Shown: in pieces, positions 15,006 to 23,928 of the stretch
How positions within the stretch are numbered: position 1 is the stretch's first letter
How the letters are laid out: every line of letters begins with the position of its first letter
Assembly (NCBI RefSeq): GCF_025231485.1
Contig: NZ_CP104003.1
Location: forward strand, 3,859,960-3,923,959
Reading direction: 5' to 3'
DNA: 64,000 nt
Origin: Salinirubellus salinus
GTDB taxonomy: Archaea; Halobacteriota; Halobacteria; Halobacteriales; Haloarculaceae
Program-made: the position numbers and the translations under genes
The notes under the pieces: generated by a model
Databases searched by the model: none
The model's input: the letters and a program-made list of their open reading frames with translations, nothing else
What the model was told of the DNA's origin: nothing

Positions 15006-16217
15006 TCAGCCCAGTGCGAGTCGTGCGGTGAGGACGGCGGCGACGGCGAGGACGACGACGAGGCCGGCGAACGCCGTCGTGTACCCGGCCACCTCGGCGA
15101 TGAACCCGACGTACATCGGACCGAGGCTCCCGAACGCGATGTAGAGCATCCGGAGCGCGCCGAAGTCGCCGCCCATGCTCGCTTCCGGGAACTGTCCCAT
15201 CAGGTGTACCTGCATGACGGGCGGGAACGCCCAGATGCCGACCGAGAAGAGGAGGATGCTCCCCAGGACGAGCGGGACACTCGGCGCGACGAGGATTGCG
15301 ACGAAGCCGACGACGGCGACGCCGAGCGCCGCAGCCGCGACCGGGACGCGTGCGATTCGGTCGCCGAACCGACCGGCCAACGGCATCACCACGATGGCGA
15401 CGACGAACATCGCCGCGAACCCGCCGCTCGCGAGTCCCTCCGAGAACGCCCGCTCGAACTGGAGGAACGACGGGAGGAAGTTGAGCATCCCCTGGACGAC
15501 GAACGAGAAGAGGCCGAACACGAGCGCCACCTCGACGGCGGCCCGGTTCGAGCGTAGCCGTGCGCCCGTGCTCCGGAGCTCGAGACCGACCCCCGAGACG
15601 ACGTACGGCTCGCGGAGCACCAGGTGGACGCTCACGACCACGACGAGCAACAGCAGGACCACGGGGAGGAACGCGACCTGCCAGACGGTGACCGCGACCA
15701 CGACGAGCGTGGTGCCGGCGGCCAGCGTCGACCCCACGTTGCCGGCGCCCGAGTGCAGGCCGAACGCCTGTGACCGCCGCCGCGTGAACGTGTCCGACAG
15801 GAGTGCCCGAGCGGAGACGAAGTAGAGTCCCGTCCCGACCCCAGTGAGCATCAGTCCCGCGGTGAGCAACTGGAACGAGGTGGCGAACGCGAGGACGGTG
15901 AACCCGGCCACCGACACCGCGAGCGCGGCGACGATGACCGTCTTGCGAGACAGCGCGTCGGCGAACCGACCGCTGGGGTAGTGGACGAGCGCGTACGTCG
16001 CCCACATGAGCGTCAGGGCAGTGCCGACGGCGAACGGCGAGACCGCGAGGTCCTCGGTGATACGCGGGAGCAGCGGCGGGATCGTCTGGCGTCCGAGCTG
16101 GAGGGCCAGCCAGCCGACGGCGAGCGTGACCGAGAGACGCCCTCGATAGCCCGTGAACAGCCGTTCCGGCTCTCGGGGCGAGGGCTCGGTCGGACGCCGC
16201 GGCTCGGGTCTACCCAC
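15006..16217 (-). CDS. MFS transporter
   Basis: The 403-residue protein has about 12 hydrophobic segments and the loop-2 motif YPSGRFADALSRKT (a variant of GxxxDRxGRK). The repeat in the second half is PLAGRFGDRIARV. It should be an inner-membrane secondary carrier for a small solute. The start is GTG at 16217 (VGRPEPRRPTEP), because a TATA-like box (CAGTTTTATTCG) lies 22-33 nt upstream; an ATG at 16292 would lie upstream of that box. It is divergent from hyuB, so it may move a substrate or product of that enzyme (inference from position only). Confidence 0.9.
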   Translation of the reverse strand: MGRPEPRRPTEPSPREPERLFTGYRGRLSVTLAVGWLALQLGRQTIPPLLPRITEDLAVSPFAVGTALTLMWATYALVHYPSGRFADALSRKTVIVAALAVSVAGFTVLAFATSFQLLTAGLMLTGVGTGLYFVSARALLSDTFTRRRSQAFGLHSGAGNVGSTLAAGTTLVVVAVTVWQVAFLPVVLLLLVVVVSVHLVLREPYVVSGVGLELRSTGARLRSNRAAVEVALVFGLFSFVVQGMLNFLPSFLQFERAFSEGLASGGFAAMFVVAIVVMPLAGRFGDRIARVPVAAAALGVAVVGFVAILVAPSVPLVLGSILLFSVGIWAFPPVMQVHLMGQFPEASMGGDFGALRMLYIAFGSLGPMYVGFIAEVAGYTTAFAGLVVVLAVAAVLTARLALG

Positions 16218-16238
16218 GGTGTGGACGTGCAGGGGGGT

Positions 16239-16250
16239 CGAATAAAACTG
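16239..16250 (-). promoter_or_regulatory. TATA-like box of the MFS gene at 16217
   Basis: The minus strand reads CAGTTTTATTCG, which decides for the GTG start at 16217. Confidence 0.6.
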
Positions 16251-16295
16251 CCGACGCCGACCAGACCGGTCCGGACGACACCCCCGATGCACGGA

Positions 16296-16306
16296 TATGT
16301 TTATGT
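16296..16306 (+). promoter_or_regulatory. TATA-like box of hyuB
   Basis: ATGTTTATGTC lies 33-43 nt upstream of the ATG at 16339. Confidence 0.55.
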
Positions 16307-16338
16307 CTCTCGTTCCGTTGCTACTGGTAGAGGACTAC

Positions 16339-18072
16339 ATGAGTTCAAGAGCGGTGGACCTCACCCCGACGACGGTCGAGGTGATCCGCAACCAACTGGT
16401 GAACATCAGTGAGGAGATGCAGGCGCGGGTGATGAACTCGGCGTACTCGTCGATGTGGCAGGAGGCCGGCGACCTGTCGGCGGCCCTGCTGAGCCCCCGG
16501 GCCGAGGTGGCCGGCCAGTCACAGCGGGCCATCCCGATCCACGTGGCGACGATGGTCACGTCGGTCGGGCAGATCGTCGAGCAGACGGGTGGGTACGACG
16601 CGCTGGAACCGGGTGACATCCTCGTCCAGAACGACCCGTACTCCGGGAACAACCACCTCCCCGACTTCGTCGTCGCGGAGCCGGTGTTCCACGACGACAC
16701 GCTGCTCGGCTTCTCTGCCGTCCGTGGCCACTGGCTCGACGTCGGCGGCTCCTCACCGACCAGCTACGCCATCGACACCGGCGAGATACTGAAGGAGGGA
16801 CTCCGGGTCCCGCCCGCGAAACTGTACGAAGCCGGCGAGCGTAACGACGCGCTCTACCGGGTCATCTTCGCGAACGTTCGTGACAGCCACGAGCGGGTCG
16901 GTGACTTCAACGCCCAGCTCGCGGGCGTCAGACAGGGTCGCCGCCGACTCCAGGAGGTCGCCGAGAAGTACGGTGCCGAGACGGTCGTTGCGACCATCGA
17001 CCGGCTCCTCGACAACGACGAACGACGGATGCGGTCGTGCATCCAGGCGCTGCCCGACGGCGACTACGAGGCCGAGGACTTCCTCGACGGTGACGGCATC
17101 GAGGACGAACTGCTGCGCATCCACGCGACGGTCCGCGTCCGCGGCTCGGACATCGAGGTCGACTTCGCGGGAACCGACGGGCAGGTGAACGGCGGCATCA
17201 ACGCCCCGCCGTCGGTGACGCGCGCGGCGACCCACTACGGCATCAAGTGCACGCTGAACCCCGGTGTCCTCCGCACGTCCGGGGAGTTCCGGCCGGTCGA
17301 CATCGACGCGCCGCGCCGCTCGCTCGTGAACCCGGAGCACCCCGCGCCGGTCGTCGCGGGCAACCACGAGACCGCCAACCGTGTCTTCGACACCGTGGTC
17401 CGGGCCATCGGTACCATCGACGCCGACCTCGTGTTCGGCGCCGGCGAAGGGAGCACGAACGGGCTCACCTACCGCTCGCTGGAGACGAAGGTCGCGAACC
17501 GGACGCGTGGGATGGGCGGCGCCGGTGCGTGCTCGACCCGCGATGGCATCAACGGCATCCGCTCGGGCGTCGGCAACACCGGTATCGAACCCGTCGAACG
17601 GTTCGAGGAACGGTACGACTACGTCACCATCGACGAGTTCTCCATCGTCACCGACACCGGAGGCGGCGGCCGGTTCCGCGGCGGCAACGCCACCCGCTTG
17701 ACCACCCGGTTCGCCGACGACGTGGAACTCATCGTCACCAGTGACCGTGCGAAGACCGGTCCCTACGGGGTCGCCGGTGGTGGCGAGGGGGCGCGCGCAC
17801 GGCACGTCCACGTCACGCCCGACGGCGAGCGCCACGAACTCCCGTCGAAGTGCTCGACGACGCTCGACGCGGGCTCGGCGTTCGAACTGCAACCGGCTGG
17901 TGGTGGTGGGTACGGTGACCCGCACGAGCGGCCTCCCGAACGCGTACTCGACGACGTGCTCGACGGGTACATCACCGCCGAAACTGCTCGGGAGACGTAC
18001 GGCGTCGCCGTCAGTGGCGAGCCACTCGGCGTCGACTGGGATGCGACGGAGGAGCTCCGCGATGTCGAGTGA
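16339..18072 (+). CDS. hyuB: Hydantoinase B/oxoprolinase family protein (HyuB)
   Basis: The 577-residue protein shows the family pattern: TPTTVEVIRNQLVNISEEMQ at the start, then LVQNDPYSGNNHLPDFV, VRGHWLDVGGSSP, VDFAGTDGQVNGGINAPPSVT, AGNHETANRVFDTV and a C-terminal AGGGGYGDP. HyuB works with HyuA in ATP-dependent opening of cyclic amides (N-methylhydantoin, 5-oxoproline) or in carboxylation of ketones such as acetone or acetophenone. The length is standard. It lies 60 bp before hyuA, with a separate promoter-like box between them. The start MSSRAVDLTP is the first Met before the conserved region and follows the TATA-like box properly. Confidence 0.93.
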   Translation: MSSRAVDLTPTTVEVIRNQLVNISEEMQARVMNSAYSSMWQEAGDLSAALLSPRAEVAGQSQRAIPIHVATMVTSVGQIVEQTGGYDALEPGDILVQNDPYSGNNHLPDFVVAEPVFHDDTLLGFSAVRGHWLDVGGSSPTSYAIDTGEILKEGLRVPPAKLYEAGERNDALYRVIFANVRDSHERVGDFNAQLAGVRQGRRRLQEVAEKYGAETVVATIDRLLDNDERRMRSCIQALPDGDYEAEDFLDGDGIEDELLRIHATVRVRGSDIEVDFAGTDGQVNGGINAPPSVTRAATHYGIKCTLNPGVLRTSGEFRPVDIDAPRRSLVNPEHPAPVVAGNHETANRVFDTVVRAIGTIDADLVFGAGEGSTNGLTYRSLETKVANRTRGMGGAGACSTRDGINGIRSGVGNTGIEPVERFEERYDYVTIDEFSIVTDTGGGGRFRGGNATRLTTRFADDVELIVTSDRAKTGPYGVAGGGEGARARHVHVTPDGERHELPSKCSTTLDAGSAFELQPAGGGGYGDPHERPPERVLDDVLDGYITAETARETYGVAVSGEPLGVDWDATEELRDVE

Positions 18073-18098
18073 GCCAACGCGGGACGTACCCCACCGGA

Positions 18099-18110
18099 TA
18101 GCTTATGAAC
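18099..18110 (+). promoter_or_regulatory. TATA-like box of hyuA
   Basis: TAGCTTATGAAC lies 23-34 nt upstream of the hyuA ATG, so hyuA can be made independently of hyuB. Confidence 0.6.
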
Positions 18111-18132
18111 ACATCCCCCAATCCGAGTACCA

Positions 18133-20178
18133 ATGCACCGAGTGAGCGTCGACACCGGTGGGACTTTCACCGACACCGTGCTGCTGGTCGACGGTGTGGT
18201 CCACACCGTCAAGACCCCGACCACCGACGACCTGATAACCGGCATCATGACCGGTATCGAGCGCGCCTGCGCCGACGCCGACGTCTCGCCGGCCGACATC
18301 GACCGGTTCACCCACGGGAGCACCGTCGCCGTCAACGCGCTCATCGAGGGCGAAGGTGCGGAGACCGCACTCGTCACCACTCGTGGCTTCCGTGACGTCC
18401 TCGAGATCGGTCGCGGGTTCCGGCGGAGCTCACTGCTGTACGACCCCTGTGGCTCCTACGAACCACCGCTCGTCCCCCGCCGACGTCGCTACGAGGTGAC
18501 CGAGCGGATGGGCGTCGACGGCGAGGTGGAGACGCCGCTGTCGCTCTCGGAGGTCGACGACGTGGTCGCCCAGCTCCCCGACGACGTGGAGGCTGTCGCG
18601 GTCTGCTTCCTCCACGCGCACAAGAACGGCGAGCACGAACGACAGGTCGCCGACCGCATCGCCGAACTGGCGCCGGCGCTCGAGGTGAGCATCTCCTCGG
18701 CAGTCTCTCCCGAGATACGTGAGTACCGGCGGACGGCGACCACGGCCGTCGACGCCTACCTGAAGCCGACGGTCGCCTCGTACATCTCCCGGCTGGAAGC
18801 CGAGTGTGAGGCGAGGGGGCTGACGGCCGCACTCGACATCATGAAGTCCGACGGCGGGAGTGCCCGTTCGGTCATCGCGAAGGAGCGGCCGGTCACGCAG
18901 ACAGTCTCCGGCCCGGTCGGCGGCGTGAAGACCGCCCAGTACCTCGGCGAGCAGACCGGCCTCCCGAACCTCATCACGTTCGACATGGGCGGCACCTCGT
19001 GCGACACGGCCATCGTCATCGACGGCGAACCCGTCGAGACGGCGTACCGTGACCTCCGCGGGATGACCATCAACGGCCCCTTCGTCAACATCGAGACGGT
19101 CGGGGCGGGCGGCGGCTCCATCGCCTGGATCGACGCGGTCGACTCGCTCCAGCTCGGCCCACAGAGCGCCGGGTCCGTCCCCGGGCCGGTGTGTTACGGC
19201 CGGGGCGGCGAGCAACCGACCGTGACGGACGCGGACCTCGTGCTCGGGCTGCTGAACCCGGAGAACTTCGCAGGCGGCGAGTTCGACCTCGACGCCGCGG
19301 CCGCCGAACGCGCCATCCGCGAGCGGGTCGCCGAGCCCCTCGACCTCACGCTCGAGGAGGCAGCCGTCGGCATCAAGACGGTCATCGACAGCAACATGGC
19401 CGGCGCCGTCCGCACGGTGTCGGTCGAGGAGGGGTTCGACCCACGCGAGTTCGGACTCGTCGGGTACGGCGGCGCTGGACCCATGCACGCCTGCGACGTC
19501 GCGACGGAACTCGGTATCGACACGGTCGTCTTCCCCGACAACCCCGGATTGACGTCCGCGATGGGCTGTCTCCTCTCTGACATCAAACACGACTACGTCC
19601 GCTCGGTCGTCACGACCGTGGACGAGGCGGACCACGACGCGCTGAACGCGGTCGTCGACACGCTCCGACGGGAGGGGGTGCGCGACCTCGACGCCGAGGA
19701 GGTGCCGACCGACCAGCGCTCGTTCGCCGTCTCGATGGACCTCCGCTACCTCGGGCAGGCGCACAACCTCAACGTCGCGCTCGACGGCGACCGGGTCGAC
19801 GACGCCTCCCTCGATGCCATCGTCGAGCGGTTCGAGCGCCGCCACGAGGACCGCTACGGCTTCGTCGACGAGCGGAACCCCGTCGAGATCGTCAACGTCC
19901 GGGTGACGACCGTCGGGCACACCGCGATCCCGGAACGCCGGGCTGCGGCCGCGGTCGACGCGCCCGTCGACGCCGCGAAGCGTGGCACCAGAGACGTCGT
20001 CCTCGACGAGACGACGACCACCGAGGTCCCGTTCTACGACGGCAACGCGGTCGGTCCCGGCCACGAACTCTCCGGACCGGCGGTCGTCGAACTCGACAAC
20101 TCCACCGTCTGGATCCCCCCGGAGTTCGACGCGACGGTCGACGAGTACCGGAACATCGTCGCTCGTCGGACCGACTGA
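18133..20178 (+). CDS. hyuA: Hydantoinase/oxoprolinase family protein (HyuA, ATPase subunit)
   Basis: The 681-residue protein has the actin-like ATPase motifs of the family: phosphate-1 VDTGGTFTDTVL at the very N-terminus, phosphate-2 ITFDMGGTSCDTAIV near residue 280 and adenosine motif GYGGAGPMHACDVA near residue 445. FTHGSTVAVNAL and SGPVGGV are also conserved. HyuA uses ATP to activate the ring carbonyl or ketone before HyuB completes the reaction. The length is typical. The ring-opening hydantoinase of the amidohydrolase type is 38 kb away (57961), a different mechanism. Which cyclic amide or ketone is used cannot be read from the sequence. Confidence 0.93.
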   Translation: MHRVSVDTGGTFTDTVLLVDGVVHTVKTPTTDDLITGIMTGIERACADADVSPADIDRFTHGSTVAVNALIEGEGAETALVTTRGFRDVLEIGRGFRRSSLLYDPCGSYEPPLVPRRRRYEVTERMGVDGEVETPLSLSEVDDVVAQLPDDVEAVAVCFLHAHKNGEHERQVADRIAELAPALEVSISSAVSPEIREYRRTATTAVDAYLKPTVASYISRLEAECEARGLTAALDIMKSDGGSARSVIAKERPVTQTVSGPVGGVKTAQYLGEQTGLPNLITFDMGGTSCDTAIVIDGEPVETAYRDLRGMTINGPFVNIETVGAGGGSIAWIDAVDSLQLGPQSAGSVPGPVCYGRGGEQPTVTDADLVLGLLNPENFAGGEFDLDAAAAERAIRERVAEPLDLTLEEAAVGIKTVIDSNMAGAVRTVSVEEGFDPREFGLVGYGGAGPMHACDVATELGIDTVVFPDNPGLTSAMGCLLSDIKHDYVRSVVTTVDEADHDALNAVVDTLRREGVRDLDAEEVPTDQRSFAVSMDLRYLGQAHNLNVALDGDRVDDASLDAIVERFERRHEDRYGFVDERNPVEIVNVRVTTVGHTAIPERRAAAAVDAPVDAAKRGTRDVVLDETTTTEVPFYDGNAVGPGHELSGPAVVELDNSTVWIPPEFDATVDEYRNIVARRTD

Positions 20179-20187
20179 CCGGCGCAC

Positions 20188-20199
20188 AAACTATTTCTC
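20188..20199 (+). promoter_or_regulatory. TATA-like box of the HD-domain gene
   Basis: AAACTATTTCTC lies 22-33 nt before the ATG at 20221. Confidence 0.6.
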
Positions 20200-20220
20200 G
20201 TCTCGCGGCACCCCTGTCTC

Positions 20221-20766
20221 ATGCACGACGCAGTACGCGACGCGTTTCCGGAGCTGGCGGACCTCGCGGACGCCGACCTCGCCGACCGCGTGGCGCAGGT
20301 CTGGGCCGACGGCCTCGCGGCGAGCGACTTCGAGACGCTCGAGGCGGTGCCGTTCTCGCCGAAGTACGCCGAAGACATCGGTGACGTGCGGCTCGTCGAC
20401 CACACCCGTGACGTGACGCGCTGGGCGACGACGCTCGCCGACACCGCGGTGTCGCTGCAGGACGTCGACCTCGACCGCGACATCGTTCTCGCGGGGGCCG
20501 TCCTCCACGACGTCAGCAAACTCCACGAGTACTCGGCGTACGCCGACGGGATGTTCGGCGACCAGGTCCCCCACCCGTACTACGGGGTGCACATGGTCGC
20601 GGCCGCGGACCTCCCGACCCACCTCCAGCACATCGTCGTCTCACACAGCGGCTCGACGCCGGTGAAACCAACAACCATCGAGGCGAAGCTCGTCGAGTAC
20701 GGCGACCTGCTCGCGGTCCACGGGCTGTTCTGGAACACAGCGGAGAAACTGTTTCCCAACGACTGA
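20221..20766 (+). CDS. HD-domain protein (putative phosphohydrolase)
   Basis: The 181-residue protein has the HD-type metal pattern: His in LVDHTRDV near residue 61, the HD pair in LAGAVLHDVSKLHEY near residue 100 and a later Asp in VEYGDLLAVHG. HD proteins cleave phosphate esters or, less often, other bonds. Extra histidines (HPYYGVHMV, HIVVSHSG) fit the usual helical core. It follows hyuA by 42 bp but has its own promoter-like box. It converges on the MaoC-like gene with a 3-bp gap. A role in the hydantoin or fatty-acid functions beside it is not evident. Confidence 0.85.
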   Translation: MHDAVRDAFPELADLADADLADRVAQVWADGLAASDFETLEAVPFSPKYAEDIGDVRLVDHTRDVTRWATTLADTAVSLQDVDLDRDIVLAGAVLHDVSKLHEYSAYADGMFGDQVPHPYYGVHMVAAADLPTHLQHIVVSHSGSTPVKPTTIEAKLVEYGDLLAVHGLFWNTAEKLFPND

Positions 20767-20769
20767 GCG

Positions 20770-21198
20770 TCAGTGCGGGAGGTCGGCCGTCGCGCTGCCG
20801 GTCAGCACGACGACGTCGTCCCCGGTGGTGGCTTCGAACGTCACGTCCACGACGACGTGGTCGTCCGTGGGTGTCACGTCGGTCACCTCGCCGGTCACGC
20901 GGACGGTATCACCGGGCCACACCTGCGCGCTGAACCGCGTCCTGAACCGGCGGACGTGCTCGATACCGAACCAGTCGGTGACCAGCGTGGACGCGAAGCC
21001 GGCGGTCAACATCCCCTGTCCGAACACGCTCGGGTACCCGGCGGCCTCGGCGAACGGCTCGTCGTAGTGGATGCGCGCGAAGTCGCCGCTCGCCCCCGCG
21101 TACCGAACGAAGTCCTCGCGCGAGAGTGCCTCGACGACGACTGCCGGCCCCGAATCACCGACGGCGACGGTCTCGGCCGCGACGGGGAACGTGCTCAC
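20770..21198 (-). CDS. MaoC-type (R)-specific enoyl-CoA hydratase subunit
   Basis: The 142-residue hotdog protein has the hydratase-2 motif: LSREDFVRYAGASGDFARIHYDEPFAEAAG supplies the Asp and His of the active site, followed by VFGQGMLTAGFASTLV. It would add water across a trans-2-enoyl-CoA. It starts at a GTG that overlaps the stop of the preceding FAS1-like gene by 4 bp (GTGA), a sign of translational coupling. Together the two small hotdog proteins should make one double-hotdog active site. It is the last gene of the operon 22582-20770. Confidence 0.9.
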   Translation of the reverse strand: MSTFPVAAETVAVGDSGPAVVVEALSREDFVRYAGASGDFARIHYDEPFAEAAGYPSVFGQGMLTAGFASTLVTDWFGIEHVRRFRTRFSAQVWPGDTVRVTGEVTDVTPTDDHVVVDVTFEATTGDDVVVLTGSATADLPH

Positions 21199-21689
21199 GG
21201 CTCCGCCTCCCCGCCGACGGGTCGCCCGGTCTCGATGCGGGTGTTCCGGACGACGACGACGAGGTCGCCGTCGGCGTCGCGGAACTCGGTCTCGAACACG
21301 GCGAACGTCATCGTGCCGCCCTCGCCGCCCTCGCGCTGGTAGACCTCGGCGAGCGTCGTCACGCCGGTGAGGACGTCGCCCTCGCGGACGGGCCGCTCGA
21401 ACTCGTACGCCTGTTCGCCGTGGACGCTGCGGTCGCGGTCGAACCCCAGTTCGAAACCGAACTCCCAGTCCGCGGTCGCGGTCCGGTACTGCGGGAAGTA
21501 CGACGTCCGGGTGAACGTCAACGGCGCGACCACGGGCTCGTCGCGTTCGGTCGCACGGAACTCGGGGTTGTCGTCGTGTATCGCCCGGGCGAACTCCTCG
21601 ACCTTCCCGCCCTCGACCCGGAGATTCCGGACTGTGACGTTCGACGTGCCGACCTGTGCCTCGAGGTCGGCGAGTGGGTATCGCGGCAT
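21195..21689 (-). CDS. FAS1-like/MaoC N-terminal hotdog protein (dehydratase partner subunit)
   Basis: The 164-residue protein matches the N-terminal, non-catalytic half of double-hotdog hydratases: VRNLRVEGGKVEEFARAIHDDNPEF, APLTFTRTSYFP and a C-terminal RNTRIETGRP. It lacks the catalytic DxxxxH of the MaoC half, so it should pair with the next gene product. It begins 2 bp after the SDR gene stop and overlaps the MaoC gene by 4 bp, which makes a tight three-gene operon. The start MPRYPLADL is fixed by this spacing; the open frame running further back crosses the SDR gene and is spurious. Confidence 0.88.
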   Translation of the reverse strand: MPRYPLADLEAQVGTSNVTVRNLRVEGGKVEEFARAIHDDNPEFRATERDEPVVAPLTFTRTSYFPQYRTATADWEFGFELGFDRDRSVHGEQAYEFERPVREGDVLTGVTTLAEVYQREGGEGGTMTFAVFETEFRDADGDLVVVVRNTRIETGRPVGGEAEP

Positions 21690-21691
21690 CC

Positions 21692-22582
21692 TCAGACCCG
21701 CGTGAGTTCCTCGCCGTCGCCGACGGTCTCCCGGAAGCTCTCGGCGAGCGACTCGATGGTCCACCCGTCGTCGTTGACGGCGGCCCTGACCGTCGCCGGG
21801 TCGTTCATCAACCCCACCATGTCGCCGCTCGCGCGCAGCGAGCAGCCGGTGATGTCGGTCGCCTCGTCGCTCATCATGTACCCCACGAGCGGCGTGACCT
21901 TCTCCGGGGGCTTGTTCTCCTGGTAGTTCTGCTTGAACTCCTCGTCGGGCATCGAGGCGATCATCCGGGTGTACGCCGACGGCAACAGCGCGTTCACCCG
22001 GACGTTGGTGCGGTGGAGCTCCTTCGCTGCGGTCCGTACCATCGCGAGGATACCGCCCTTCGCGGCGGCGTAGTTCACCTGCCCGACGTTGCCGTTCGTC
22101 GCCGCCGTACTGGAGACGGCGAGGAACGACCGCTGGCTGGCGAGGCCGTCGTCGGACTCCTGGGCTCGCTGGCGCCAGTGTGCCGCGAGGTTCCGCAGCA
22201 GCGCGAAGTGCCCACGGAGGTGGACGTTGATCACCGAATCGAACTGCTCGCCGGTCATCTTGTAGCAGATGCTGTCCTGCAGGATGCCCGCGAAGTTCAC
22301 CGCGCCGTCGACGCGACCGTACTCGGCGACGGTGTCGGCGACGAGTTCCTCGGTGTACTCGAGCGAACTGATGTCGCCGTAGTGGGCCATCGCCTCGCCG
22401 CCCGCGTCCTCGATGGCGTCGACGACCTGCTGGGCGGGCTGTTCCGTCTCCGATTCTCCGGTGAGCGAGACGCCGAGGTCGTTCACCACGACGCTCGCGC
22501 CCGCCGCTCCGAGTGCTGTCGCCGTCGCACGGCCGATACCGTTGCCACCGCCGGCGACGATGCAAACCTTGTCGGTCAACAT
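21692..22582 (-). CDS. SDR family 3-hydroxyacyl-CoA dehydrogenase (MFE-2-like)
   Basis: The 296-residue Rossmann protein has a cofactor loop VAGGGNGIGRATA, then VVVNDLG, the NFAGIL stretch (family NAG) and the catalytic SSTAAT...YAAAK set. The VVNDLGxSxTGE region with GGEAMAHYGDISS resembles the dehydrogenase domain of peroxisomal multifunctional enzyme type 2. It would oxidise a (3R)-hydroxyacyl-CoA with NAD(P). It is the first gene of an operon with two hotdog hydratase genes in the same order as the domains of MFE-2. The start MLTDKVCIV is supported by the TATA-like box 25-35 nt upstream. It is divergent from an acyl-CoA dehydrogenase gene, which completes a beta-oxidation set except for thiolase. 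Confidence 0.9.
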   Translation of the reverse strand: MLTDKVCIVAGGGNGIGRATATALGAAGASVVVNDLGVSLTGESETEQPAQQVVDAIEDAGGEAMAHYGDISSLEYTEELVADTVAEYGRVDGAVNFAGILQDSICYKMTGEQFDSVINVHLRGHFALLRNLAAHWRQRAQESDDGLASQRSFLAVSSTAATNGNVGQVNYAAAKGGILAMVRTAAKELHRTNVRVNALLPSAYTRMIASMPDEEFKQNYQENKPPEKVTPLVGYMMSDEATDITGCSLRASGDMVGLMNDPATVRAAVNDDGWTIESLAESFRETVGDGEELTRV

Positions 22583-22606
22583 AGTGTGTGAGAGTTCCAC
22601 CCACTG

Positions 22607-22617
22607 GGCAAAAGCGT
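22607..22617 (-). promoter_or_regulatory. TATA-like box of the SDR-hotdog operon
   Basis: The minus strand reads CGCTTTTGCCC, 25-35 nt before the SDR start at 22582. Confidence 0.55.
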
Positions 22618-22652
22618 TGTGTCGGGCACCGAGCCGTCACCCGATTCACCGG

Positions 22653-22663
22653 TATCTTTTTGC
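22653..22663 (+). promoter_or_regulatory. TATA-like box of the acyl-CoA dehydrogenase gene at 22686
   Basis: TATCTTTTTGC lies 23-33 nt before the ATG. The divergent operon's box is about 40 bp away. Confidence 0.6.
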
Positions 22664-22685
22664 GTCGATACTCGAAAGTCCGGGC

Positions 22686-23924
22686 ATGTGTGCGGCTAGC
22701 AACAAGCAGGACGGACTCCACTTCGAGCCATCGCAGCAGGTTCGACTGTTCAACAAGCAGCTCGACGAGTTCCTCAGACAGGAGGTCGAGCCCCTCGAAG
22801 ACGAGTACGAGCAGTTCCTCGGCGAGTTCGGCGAGCGCAACCGCGTCGACGACGACGGCCGACTCGTCGACGAGTATCTCGAGGTCCGCGAGACCATCCA
22901 GCGGCGGTCACACGAGGCGGGCTTCTACACGATGTACATGCCCGAGGAGTACGGCGGCGGCGGACTCTCGAACCTCGAGTTCACGCAGGTCATCGAGCAC
23001 CTCCACAACCGCAACCCCGACGGCTTCCACGAGCTCATCCTCGACACGCTCTCGGTGCGCCCGGCGGTCATCCCGATGGCCCACGACGACTATCAGCGCG
23101 AGAAGTACTTCGACCCCATCATGGCGGCCGACAAGCACCTCGCGTTCGGCCTCACCGAACCCGACCACGGCAGCGACGTGACCTGGATGGATACCCACGC
23201 CGAGAAGGACGGCGACGAGTGGGTCATCGACGGGGCGAAGTGCTTCACGACGAACGCGCCCTACGCGGACTTCATCACCGTCTACGCCCGCACGTCGGGC
23301 GAGGACGGCGACGCCCGCGGTATCTCGTCGTTCATCGTCGACGCCGACAACCCCGGCTGGGAGGTGGGCAAGATCCAGCCACCGATGGGCACGCAGGTCG
23401 GCGAGCAGTCGTTCAACCACTTCACGAACTGTCGCGTCCCCGACTCGCACGTGGTCGGCGAGGAGGGCGAGGCGCTCATCGACGCGATGTCGTGGGTCAA
23501 CGCCGCGCGCATCCGTCTCCCCGCCGAGGCCGTGGGGCGGTGTCAGTGGATGGTCGAGCAGTGCATCGAGTACGCGAAGGACAGGAAGACGTTCGGCGAG
23601 CCCATCGGCGAACGGCAGTTCGTCCAGGGGCACCTCGCGGACATGCGCGCGGACATCGAGATGGTCCGCTGGCTCTACCGCTACGCGGCGTGGGAGATCG
23701 ACCGCGACAACGACCCGCGGTGGCTGCTCAGCGCCGCGAAACTCCGTGGGGCCGAGCTGTGGTGGGACGTCGCCGACCGCGCCGTCCAGATCCACGGCGG
23801 GGCGGGCTACATGCGCTCGCTCCCGTTCGAGAGCGAACTGCGGACGGCACGCGCTGCCCGCATCTACGACGGCACCGACGAGGTCCAGCGCCGGACCATC
23901 GCCCGTGACCTGCTGAACCTCTGA
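22686..23924 (+). CDS. Acyl-CoA dehydrogenase, ACAD10/11-like
   Basis: The 412-residue flavoprotein has the standard layout: N-terminal helices with MPEEYGGGGLSNLEF, the FAD/substrate loop FGLTEPDHGSDVTWMDT, the strand WVIDGAKCFTTNAPYADF and the C-terminal QIHGGAGYMRSLPFE. The usual catalytic Glu site near the C-terminus reads IYDGTDEVQR, with Asp in place of Glu, as in ACAD10/11-type enzymes. It should oxidise an acyl-CoA to a trans-2-enoyl-CoA; the acyl group is unknown. The start MCAASNKQ fits the TATA-like box. It is divergent from the split MFE-2 operon, with which it would form a pathway. Confidence 0.9.
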   Translation: MCAASNKQDGLHFEPSQQVRLFNKQLDEFLRQEVEPLEDEYEQFLGEFGERNRVDDDGRLVDEYLEVRETIQRRSHEAGFYTMYMPEEYGGGGLSNLEFTQVIEHLHNRNPDGFHELILDTLSVRPAVIPMAHDDYQREKYFDPIMAADKHLAFGLTEPDHGSDVTWMDTHAEKDGDEWVIDGAKCFTTNAPYADFITVYARTSGEDGDARGISSFIVDADNPGWEVGKIQPPMGTQVGEQSFNHFTNCRVPDSHVVGEEGEALIDAMSWVNAARIRLPAEAVGRCQWMVEQCIEYAKDRKTFGEPIGERQFVQGHLADMRADIEMVRWLYRYAAWEIDRDNDPRWLLSAAKLRGAELWWDVADRAVQIHGGAGYMRSLPFESELRTARAARIYDGTDEVQRRTIARDLLNL

Positions 23925-23928
23925 GTCG

